From the NCBI RefSeq assembly GCF_000235625.1, contig NZ_AGTR01000055.1, positions 62,001-126,000 of the forward strand: 64,000 nt of DNA, read 5' to 3'. Each line of letters opens with the position of its first letter. Position 1 is the stretch's first letter. The notes under the pieces were generated by a model that ran no database searches, was not told the DNA's origin, and worked only from the letters and a program-made list of their open reading frames with translations. The DNA comes from Marinobacter manganoxydans MnI7-9 (lineage in GTDB: Bacteria > Pseudomonadota > Gammaproteobacteria > Pseudomonadales > Oleiphilaceae). Position numbers and translations under genes: made by a program. Below are positions 32,722 through 42,489 of this stretch, in pieces.

Positions 32722-33705
32722 ATGGCGGCAGAACGCCCCAACAAACCAGCCAGACCAGCCAAGGACAACGCGAGCCAGGGTGGGCCAGAGCGTATTCAGA
32801 AATTGCTTGCCCGCGCGGGCATCGGTTCGCGCCGGGAAATTGAAGGCTGGATGGAAGCCGGCCGCCTGCTGGTCAACGGGCAACCTGTGGCGCCCGGGCA
32901 AAAAGCGACTGTTGAGGATCGCTTCGAACTCGACGGCAAGCGACTTGAAGTGTCCGGTGCGGCGGAAGTGATGCGCCGGGTACTGATCTACAACAAGCCC
33001 GAGGGTGAGGTTACCACTCGAAAGGATCCTGAGGGGCGGCCGACGGTGTTTGATCGTTTGCCACGTCTCAAGGAGCACCGGTGGATTTCCATCGGACGGC
33101 TGGATATCAATACCACGGGACTGGTGCTCTTCACCACAGACGGCGAGTTGGCGAATCGCCTGATGCACCCGTCCAACCAGATTGATCGGGAATACGCGGT
33201 ACGGATCTTCGGGGAAGTGGACGATGCGATGATCGAGCGCCTGCTTCAGGGCGTTCTCCTTGAAGATGGCATGGCCAAGTTCACCGATATCTCTCCGGCC
33301 GGCGGTAGCGGTATAAATCGCTGGTTCCACGTGACCTTGCTGGAAGGGCGCAATCGGGAAGTACGTCGTCTGTGGGAATCCCAGGGTGTTCGCGTCAGTC
33401 GGCTGAAACGCGTGCGCTACGGGCCGATCTTCCTGCCGAGCAGGTTGACCGTAGGAAAATGGGAAGAGCTGGATCAGCGCGCAGTAGACACCCTGAGTCG
33501 CACGGTTGGTCTCGAAGCGGTTGAGATTCCGCAGAAAACGCCAAATGAGAAAGCGGCCCACGACCGCCAGAGGCGGAAAAGCCCTGGCCGGTCCGGTAAG
33601 AAAACCCCCGGCAACAAATGGGCTGTCAGCGACACCAAACCTGCCAAACCAGCCGGGCGTGCTCCCCGGCCAGAGAGAGCCCGAAGCAAGACGCCCCGGG
33701 GCTGA
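32722..33705 (+). CDS. rluB: 23S rRNA pseudouridine synthase B
   Basis: A 327-residue enzyme. An S4 RNA-binding domain (RIQKLLARAGIGSRREIEGWMEAGRLLVNG in pieces, about 20-75) precedes the RsuA/RluB catalytic domain with the nucleophile Asp128 in GRLDINTTGL. The last 75 residues are a Lys/Arg/Pro-rich basic tail, probably disordered and RNA-binding, typical of RluB rather than RsuA. RluB modifies U2605 of 23S rRNA in E. coli. The gene ends 3 bp from the convergent cyclase gene. Confidence 0.93.
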   Translation: MAAERPNKPARPAKDNASQGGPERIQKLLARAGIGSRREIEGWMEAGRLLVNGQPVAPGQKATVEDRFELDGKRLEVSGAAEVMRRVLIYNKPEGEVTTRKDPEGRPTVFDRLPRLKEHRWISIGRLDINTTGLVLFTTDGELANRLMHPSNQIDREYAVRIFGEVDDAMIERLLQGVLLEDGMAKFTDISPAGGSGINRWFHVTLLEGRNREVRRLWESQGVRVSRLKRVRYGPIFLPSRLTVGKWEELDQRAVDTLSRTVGLEAVEIPQKTPNEKAAHDRQRRKSPGRSGKKTPGNKWAVSDTKPAKPAGRAPRPERARSKTPRG

Positions 33706-33708
33706 TCG

Positions 33709-34635
33709 TTACGAAATGGTGGCAAACACCCGGGTGCAGTTACGGCCCTGGTGTTTGGCACGATAGAGTGCCTCGTCCGCCCTTGCCAGCCAGGCCTGGG
33801 GCGCCTCCTTGGGCAGGAAAGTGGCAACACCACAACTCGTTGTGACCTTCAGCTCCTTCTCTCCGCCATCAACCCGGATAGCGGCAATCGCTTCGCGAAC
33901 GCGCTCTGCTACATCCCTGGCATCCTGCTCCGAGGTATGCGGGAGCAGGATAGCAAACTCCTCGCCGCCAAAGCGGTAGACTGAATCCGAGGTTCGGATC
34001 GACTTCTCGATCTCGCACGCGGCCAATTGCAGAAGATGGTCGCCAACCACATGGCCGTGAGTGTCGTTCACCGTCTTGAAGTGGTCCAGATCGCAGAGGA
34101 CGAGCGAGTAGGGCTCGCCATGGCGCTCTGATAACAGGCTGGAGCGCTGCAGAGCGTCGTCCAGGGCGCGTTTGTTGGGTATGCCGGTCAGGGAATCTGT
34201 CAGGGATGCCTGCTCAATGGCCACGTACTGGCAGGCGTTGCGAATCGGGCAGATCGCCGCACTCAGAACCATCTCTACGCCTTCCAGCTCCTGTTCCGAG
34301 AACCTCTGCCGACGTTGCAGTACCAGGGTCCCATAATTGACACCTTCAAGGCTCAGCCGGTACTCGCAGCGGTGTGGGCCCCCCATGCCTGTGGCATAGA
34401 CGAAATCCTGTTTACCGATCCGGTGGCGGTAGTTGAGCGCACTGAAAGGAACAATGGCGACCAGCTCTTCGGCCAGGATCGCCAGCTGCTGTTCCAGCGA
34501 CAGGGTGGTGGACAGCCGGCGCGTCAGCCTGGTGAGTACATCCGGCGTGTTGTTCCAGTCCTGATGTGCCTGACGCAGCGCAGCCAGTTTCTGGGGCTGG
34601 GAAGGAGACTGATGGATCGACGGTATGTTTTTCAC
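33709..34635 (-). CDS. Diguanylate cyclase with N-terminal sensory region
   Basis: A 308-residue soluble protein. Residues 1-140 form a GAF-like sensory region without membrane helices; residues 141-308 form a GGDEF domain with an intact active site GGEEF (223-227) and an inhibitory site RTSD (214-217) at the standard 5-residue spacing. It should make c-di-GMP with product inhibition. The cytoplasmic sensor region includes a Cys-His-rich patch (GPHRCEY), whose ligand is unknown. The start is GTG at 34633-34635. Divergent from the GntR regulator (272-bp gap) and convergent with rluB. Confidence 0.92.
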   Translation of the reverse strand: MKNIPSIHQSPSQPQKLAALRQAHQDWNNTPDVLTRLTRRLSTTLSLEQQLAILAEELVAIVPFSALNYRHRIGKQDFVYATGMGGPHRCEYRLSLEGVNYGTLVLQRRQRFSEQELEGVEMVLSAAICPIRNACQYVAIEQASLTDSLTGIPNKRALDDALQRSSLLSERHGEPYSLVLCDLDHFKTVNDTHGHVVGDHLLQLAACEIEKSIRTSDSVYRFGGEEFAILLPHTSEQDARDVAERVREAIAAIRVDGGEKELKVTTSCGVATFLPKEAPQAWLARADEALYRAKHQGRNCTRVFATIS

Positions 34636-34907
34636 TACGGTTCACTCTGTCGCAGAAGTTTACAGTGCTTTGCGTGTGCAAAGCAGAAACCGTGCCCAGT
34701 CATCAAAAACGAACAAAAACAGCGAGTAACGAGGCTAACATCACTTGGTTTCTGATTTTTCGGCTGTCGTTCCTGATTCGCCGTCAAAAAACCGGCAGTG
34801 ATTTGCCGCGATGTTCCTGAGCTGTGCAAAATGTCAGACAAGGGGTGGGGCTATAGATTCCCTGTGGTAAACTTCTGCGTTTGAAATCGTGCCGTCTTCA
34901 GGAATGA

Positions 34908-35603
34908 GTGACCAACTTTATGAGGTTTCAGGCCCCGGAAAGTCTGTCTGAACAAATTGCCCAGCATCTGGGGCAACGAATCATCACGCGAGATCTCAAG
35001 CCCGGCGAACGCATTCAGGAATTGAAGGTGTCGGGAGAACTGAATGTCAGCCGTGGCTCCGTTCGGGAAGCACTGCTCATTCTGGAGCGACGCCATCTGA
35101 TTGAGATTTTCCCCCGGCGGGGTGCGGTGGTCTCCAGCCTGACGCCAGAAAGCGTCAACAGCCTCTACGACATCTATATCGACCTCCTCTGCATGCTGGG
35201 GCGCAAGGTACTTGAGCGCTGGTCCGGCAGGGAGCTTGGCGGTGTCATGGGTCAGGTCCGTGAATTGCAGGCAGTCATTGATGCCCTGAACGCCACCAGT
35301 GCCGACGCCGCCGAGCAGGTTATTGATGCGGGTTTCGGGGTTATGCGTTACGCCTACGGCCTGGTTGAGAACCCGTTTCTGGAGGAAACCCTCGAGAATT
35401 TTCGGCCGGCCATCAGCCGCACCTATTTTGTGGCGCTGGAACACTTCCGGGAAGAAATCGGTGAAACGGCCACCTTCTTTCGGCAGCTGGCGGATGCCGC
35501 CGTCAACGACGACACTGAGCGGCTGCAAGCCGTTATCCAGGCCTTTGGGGAGCACCAGCGGCAGCAGGTGTTGACGATCCTCCGGCAGGAAGCGAGCGCC
35601 TGA
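34908..35603 (+). CDS. GntR-family transcriptional regulator (FadR/FCD type)
   Basis: A 231-residue regulator. The N-terminal winged helix (LSEQIAQHLGQRIITRDLKPGERI...LNVSRGSVREALLILERRHLIEIFPRRGAVV) is standard GntR; the C-terminal 150 residues form an all-helical FCD-type ligand domain. Whether the metal-binding His residues are complete is unclear. Two starts are possible: GTG at 34908 and ATG at 34920, each with a weak ribosome site. The stop lies 1 bp before the smc start, so the regulator and smc are tightly coupled. Ligand unknown. Confidence 0.9.
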   Translation: MTNFMRFQAPESLSEQIAQHLGQRIITRDLKPGERIQELKVSGELNVSRGSVREALLILERRHLIEIFPRRGAVVSSLTPESVNSLYDIYIDLLCMLGRKVLERWSGRELGGVMGQVRELQAVIDALNATSADAAEQVIDAGFGVMRYAYGLVENPFLEETLENFRPAISRTYFVALEHFREEIGETATFFRQLADAAVNDDTERLQAVIQAFGEHQRQQVLTILRQEASA

Positions 35604-35604
35604 T

Positions 35605-38600
35605 ATGCGGCTGAAGTCCATCAAACTGTCCGGCTTCAAATCGTTCGTAGATCCCACCACGGTTCCGTTCCCCTCCAACATGACGGCCGTGGTCGGCCCC
35701 AATGGGTGCGGCAAGTCAAATATCATCGATGCGGTGCGTTGGGTCATGGGGGAGAGCTCCGCCAAGTACCTGCGTGGCGAATCCATGACGGACGTTATCT
35801 TTAACGGTTCCAGCGCAAGAAAACCTGTGGGACAGGCATCCATCGAACTGGTGTTTGATAACAGCGATGGTTCCGCGCCCGGTGAATTCGTGAAATTCAA
35901 CGAAATCTCCGTTCGCCGCCGCGTTTCCCGGGAAGGGCAGTCCGAATATTTCCTGAATGGCTCCAAGTGCCGGCGTCGCGACATTACCGACCTGTTCCTC
36001 GGCACCGGTCTCGGCCCGCGGAGCTATGCCATCATCGAACAGGGCATGATTTCCCGGCTGATTGAGGCCAAACCGGAAGAGCTTCGGATCTATATTGAAG
36101 AGGCGGCCGGCATTTCAAAATACAAGGAGCGGCGCCGGGAAACGGAGAACCGTATCCGCCGGACCCAGGAAAACCTGGAGCGTCTGACCGATTTGAGGGA
36201 AGAGCTGGGCCGCCAACTGCAACACCTGGAGCGTCAGGCAGCCGCAGCCGAAAAGTACAAGGCCTACAAGCAGGAAGAGCGCCAGAAAAAAGCCGAACTG
36301 ACGGTGCTGCGCTGGCAATCCCTCGACAATGACTTGCAAGCCTGGCGAGGCAAGATCCGGGATACCGAGCTCGAGCTCGAGAAATACCTCACCGAGCGGG
36401 TCAGCCTGGAGACCTCCCTGGAATCCCTGCGCGACAATCACCAGGAACGGACCGAGCATTTCAACCGGGCACAGGCACGGTATTACGAAGCTGGGGCCGA
36501 TATCGCCCGTATAGAGCAGAGCCTCGAACATCAGCGTGAACGCAGCCGGCAAATGGCGGCGGAGCTGGACCAGGCCATGGCGAACCAGAGAGAACTGGCC
36601 CGCGAGCTGGAGCAGGATGAGGACAAGCTTGCGGGAATCCAGGAAGAACTCGACATGATGGAGCCGGAGCAGGAAGCGCTGGCAGTTCGCTCCGAGGAGT
36701 CTGGTGAGAAGTTGCAGCAGGCCGAAGACGCCATGAGCGACTGGCAGCACCAGTGGGAAGACTTCAGTGCCCGTTCATCGGACGCGCGGCGCCAGGCAGA
36801 GCTGGCCCAGTCCAGAATCCGCTCGCTTGAGGATGCCATTGAGCAACTGCTGGCCCGCCAACGCAAGCTTCAGGACGAACAGGAGTTGCTGGAAGGTCAG
36901 ATGGACCGCGCCGAGCTCGAAGACCTGCTGGAACAGCAGGAAACCCTGGAGCTGAAGCGCGAAGAGGCGGCCGAACGGATTGCATCCGTTCAGGACGAGC
37001 TCTACGAAGCCCGGCAGCAACAGCGTGATGCCGAGCAGGCGCTCTCTGAAGAACGCCAACGGGTGCAGAGCCTTCGTGCGTCCCTGGAGTCCCAGCAATC
37101 CCTTCTGGATGAGCAGATGGGGGCCGGGGATGATGTTCTGCAATCCTGGCTGTCACAGAACGCCCTCAGCGATATGCCCCGGGTGGCCAGTCAGCTTCAG
37201 ATTACCGATGGCTGGGAGTTTGCTGTCGAACAGGTTATCGGGCGGTTTACCCAGGGTCTCTGCCTTCCCGATATTGATCAGCTCTCGTACGCAATGAAAG
37301 AAGCGCCAAAGGGGTTGGCGCTGGTGGAGGCAGAAGCCACAGACGGGAGTGAGCGTTCCGGGTTGGCGGCCAAGGTATCCGGAGTGCCGGGAATAGCCTC
37401 GCTGCTTCGCGGCATCGATACCGTGGAAACCGTCTCTGACGCCATGGGTATTCGATCGGGGCTTCGGGACGGTCAAAGCCTGATGACACCCGAGGGCGTC
37501 TGGATATCCCGGGAGTGGGTCCTGATGCCGGACTCTGATGCCGGCCAGGTAGGTGTGATTGAGCGGCAGAAGAAGGTGACGGAACTGACCGCGCAGCTGG
37601 CCGAGGCGGAGGAGGCGCTGGAGGCGGCTACCGAACGGCTGGAAGAGCTCCAGGAGCGGGCAGAGCGTTCGGAAGCAGCCCGGGATGAGGCGCAGACCCG
37701 TCTGAGCGAGGCAGATCGTGAACTGAGCACCCTGGCGTCCAGGGTCAGCGGCCTGCGAGCACGTGCCGAGCAGATTGATGCCCGTCTGCAGCGAATCCGG
37801 GACGATATTCAGGACGTGTCCGAAAACCTCGAGGGCCAGAAAGAGAGTCTTCAGGATGCCCGGGAAGACTGGCAACTGGCGCTGGCTTCCACCGAAGACA
37901 GCGATGAAGAGAAAGAGCGGTTGCTGGAGCAGCGCGATACCTTGCGCGAAAACCTGGACCGGCTTCGCCAGGAGGCCCGGCACGATCGTGATCACGCGCA
38001 TCAGCTGCAGCTCCAGCTGCAGACCCTGCACAGTCAACGTGACGGCCTCAGGCAGACGATTGATCGGATGCAGTTGCAGAAGGAGCGTATCGACGAGCGC
38101 CTGGAGATTCTGAGGGAGTCCCGGGAAAGCGCCGAAGAACCCATCGAAGACCTGCAGATGCAGCTCGAAGGGCTGCTGGACCGCCGATTGGCGGAAGAGG
38201 AAAAGCTGGGCGCTGCTCGCGACGCGCTGGAAGAGATTGATCGGGAAGTGCGCGAAAAGGAACAGGGCAGAAGCGGAACCGATCATCGCATTCAGGAAGT
38301 CCGGTCCCGACTCGAAAAACTGAAAATGGAGTCCCAGGCCCTGGAAATCCGTTCCGGGAATCATGTCGATCAGCTCAAGGAGCTGGACGTAAAACTTCAG
38401 GATATCCTCGCCCAGTTGCCCGAGGGTGCGAATGAAAAAGACTGGGCAGACGAACTGGAGCGAATCGGCAACCGAATTCAGCGCCTGGGCGCGATTAACC
38501 TGGCGGCCATCGAGGAATATCAGGTTCAGAGTGAGCGCAAGACCTACCTGGATTCCCAGCATGAGGACCTGATGGAAGCCCTGGAAACACTGGACAACGC

Positions 38601-39099
38601 CATACGGAAAATAGATCGGGAAACCCGGCAGCGTTTCAAGGAAACCTTTGACCAGGTGAACGGTGGTCTTCAGGCTCTGTTTCCCAAAGTGTTCGGAGGC
38701 GGGAACGCCTACCTCGAGCTTACCGGTGAGGATCTTCTGGAAACCGGCGTTGCAATCATGGCGCGGCCGCCGGGCAAGAAGAACAGCACCATTCACCTGC
38801 TGTCGGGCGGCGAGAAGGCCCTTACGGCGATCGCACTGGTGTTTTCGATTTTCCAGCTGAACCCGGCACCCTTCTGTATGCTGGACGAGGTGGATGCGCC
38901 GCTGGATGACGCCAACGTGGGCCGCTATGCCAACATGGTCAAGGAGATGTCCAAGCAGGTTCAGTTCATCTACATTACCCACAACAAGATTGCCATGGAG
39001 ATGGCGGATCAGTTGATGGGCGTAACCATGCACGAACCGGGGTGTTCGCGCCTGGTGTCGGTCGATGTCGACGAGGCAGCGGCTCTCGCAGAGGCTTGA
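35605..39099 (+). CDS. smc: Chromosome segregation protein SMC
   Basis: A 1164-residue condensin ATPase. Walker A GPNGCGKSNIIDAVRWVMGE is near residue 32. Long coiled coils (about 170-490 and 650-1000), rich in E, Q, R and L, flank a globular hinge (about 500-640). The C-terminal head has the signature LLSGGEKALTAIALVF and Walker B FCMLDEVDAPLDDAN. Acts with ScpA and ScpB. Preceded by the GntR gene with 1 bp between, and followed by zipA after 122 bp, the arrangement seen in Pseudomonas. Confidence 0.98.
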   Translation: MRLKSIKLSGFKSFVDPTTVPFPSNMTAVVGPNGCGKSNIIDAVRWVMGESSAKYLRGESMTDVIFNGSSARKPVGQASIELVFDNSDGSAPGEFVKFNEISVRRRVSREGQSEYFLNGSKCRRRDITDLFLGTGLGPRSYAIIEQGMISRLIEAKPEELRIYIEEAAGISKYKERRRETENRIRRTQENLERLTDLREELGRQLQHLERQAAAAEKYKAYKQEERQKKAELTVLRWQSLDNDLQAWRGKIRDTELELEKYLTERVSLETSLESLRDNHQERTEHFNRAQARYYEAGADIARIEQSLEHQRERSRQMAAELDQAMANQRELARELEQDEDKLAGIQEELDMMEPEQEALAVRSEESGEKLQQAEDAMSDWQHQWEDFSARSSDARRQAELAQSRIRSLEDAIEQLLARQRKLQDEQELLEGQMDRAELEDLLEQQETLELKREEAAERIASVQDELYEARQQQRDAEQALSEERQRVQSLRASLESQQSLLDEQMGAGDDVLQSWLSQNALSDMPRVASQLQITDGWEFAVEQVIGRFTQGLCLPDIDQLSYAMKEAPKGLALVEAEATDGSERSGLAAKVSGVPGIASLLRGIDTVETVSDAMGIRSGLRDGQSLMTPEGVWISREWVLMPDSDAGQVGVIERQKKVTELTAQLAEAEEALEAATERLEELQERAERSEAARDEAQTRLSEADRELSTLASRVSGLRARAEQIDARLQRIRDDIQDVSENLEGQKESLQDAREDWQLALASTEDSDEEKERLLEQRDTLRENLDRLRQEARHDRDHAHQLQLQLQTLHSQRDGLRQTIDRMQLQKERIDERLEILRESRESAEEPIEDLQMQLEGLLDRRLAEEEKLGAARDALEEIDREVREKEQGRSGTDHRIQEVRSRLEKLKMESQALEIRSGNHVDQLKELDVKLQDILAQLPEGANEKDWADELERIGNRIQRLGAINLAAIEEYQVQSERKTYLDSQHEDLMEALETLDNAIRKIDRETRQRFKETFDQVNGGLQALFPKVFGGGNAYLELTGEDLLETGVAIMARPPGKKNSTIHLLSGGEKALTAIALVFSIFQLNPAPFCMLDEVDAPLDDANVGRYANMVKEMSKQVQFIYITHNKIAMEMADQLMGVTMHEPGCSRLVSVDVDEAAALAEA

Positions 39100-39221
39100 G
39101 GCTGTTCAGAATTCAGGCGACCATGACAATCACGCCATCTGGCCCGGGTGTGCGTTGTATTCATTACGGGCTTTTCTTAGAGTAGCAACGTTACGGGATC
39201 TGCAAACAGGACAGCAGCACT

Positions 39222-40235
39222 ATGTCACTTAGGGAATGGTTAATTGCCATCGGTACCCTGGTTATTATCGGCATTGTCATTGATGGCGTGCGCCGCATGC
39301 GGCGTGCCCGGAAGGAATCCATGGCAATCTCATCGGGCATGGGCGCCGATGAGCTCGAGGATTCGCCACTCGATGACGAGTACAACCCGGAGTTGCCCAA
39401 TGGCGGCGCACGAACCATCTCCCGCGACACACTCGAAGAGCGTGGCTATGTAAAGCGTGAAAAGCCCAGCCGATTTGGTTCTCCGAAACCCAAACCGACC
39501 CGCCCGGTAACCGCTGCTGCCAAGGAAGAACATCGGGAGTCGCCAGAACCGGATCTGCATCCGGAGCCGGAAAGCGAACCGGCTGCCGAGTATCACGATG
39601 AACCTGTTGAGTCGGATCCCGATTTCGGGTTGTCCAGTCATGAGCCCGAAGAAACCGAGCTCGAATCAGGTTGGGGGGCCATCGAAGATGAGGTGGAAGC
39701 AGTCCCGCCTACGGTGACAACCGAAGTAGAGGAAGATACGGCACGGCGTGAACCTTCCCGAGCGGTCAGTGGTCAGCCGCTGGCAGGTGCGAATCGCCCT
39801 GAAGCCCGGGAAGTGATTGTGATCAATGTCCTGGCCAAGAGTGGTGAAGACTTCAAGGGGGTGGCCCTGAAGAAGTTGTTCGAAGCCTGTGGTCTGGAGC
39901 ATGGTGATATGGACATTTATCACCGGCACGAGGAGTCCGATACCACCAGCCCGGTCCAGTTCAGTGTTGCCAATGCCGTGGAACCCGGCACGTTCAAGCC
40001 GGGCGATATGCCGACCCTGGCCACGCCCGGTATCAGTTTCTTCATGAGTATGCCCGGGCCCACCAATGCGCTGCAGGCGTTTGACTTCATGCTTGAGACA
40101 GCCCAGGCCGTGGTTCGTAACCTTGGCGGCGAGCTTAAGGATGAGCGCCGGAGCGTGATGACTCCTCAGACAATCGAGCACTGCCGCCAGAGGATTCGGG
40201 AGTTCGAGCGCAAGCAACGTTCCCAGCGAGTCTGA
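39222..40235 (+). CDS. zipA: Cell division protein ZipA
   Basis: A 337-residue FtsZ tether. Residues 5-21 form the N-terminal membrane anchor (WLIAIGTLVIIGIVIDG) followed by a basic RRMRRARK stretch, then an acidic Pro/Glu-rich linker (about 30-190). The C-terminal ZipA domain (about 197-330) begins EVIVINVLAKSGEDFKG and binds the FtsZ tail. The linker is long compared with the E. coli protein's domain spacing. AGGA is 11 nt before the ATG, a weak site. Confidence 0.95.
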   Translation: MSLREWLIAIGTLVIIGIVIDGVRRMRRARKESMAISSGMGADELEDSPLDDEYNPELPNGGARTISRDTLEERGYVKREKPSRFGSPKPKPTRPVTAAAKEEHRESPEPDLHPEPESEPAAEYHDEPVESDPDFGLSSHEPEETELESGWGAIEDEVEAVPPTVTTEVEEDTARREPSRAVSGQPLAGANRPEAREVIVINVLAKSGEDFKGVALKKLFEACGLEHGDMDIYHRHEESDTTSPVQFSVANAVEPGTFKPGDMPTLATPGISFFMSMPGPTNALQAFDFMLETAQAVVRNLGGELKDERRSVMTPQTIEHCRQRIREFERKQRSQRV

Positions 40236-40248
40236 AACCTGGCGGTAA

Positions 40249-42345
<2,097 letters not shown>

Positions 42346-42489
42346 CCGAATCTGAGAACTCGCGCAGATCCCCTGCGTATCAAATTGGCTACCATGGCGT
42401 TGTTCTGTAACGGTGTGTAAACCGCCCGGTGTTCATGTTTCATCCGGGTGGTCGCTGCCATAACAACAACGATTGAAACGGATTTTTTC

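Noticed and set aside
33709-34635. Possibility that the cyclase domain is degenerate
   Set aside because: GGEEF and the RTSD inhibitory site are both intact at standard spacing, so it should be active.
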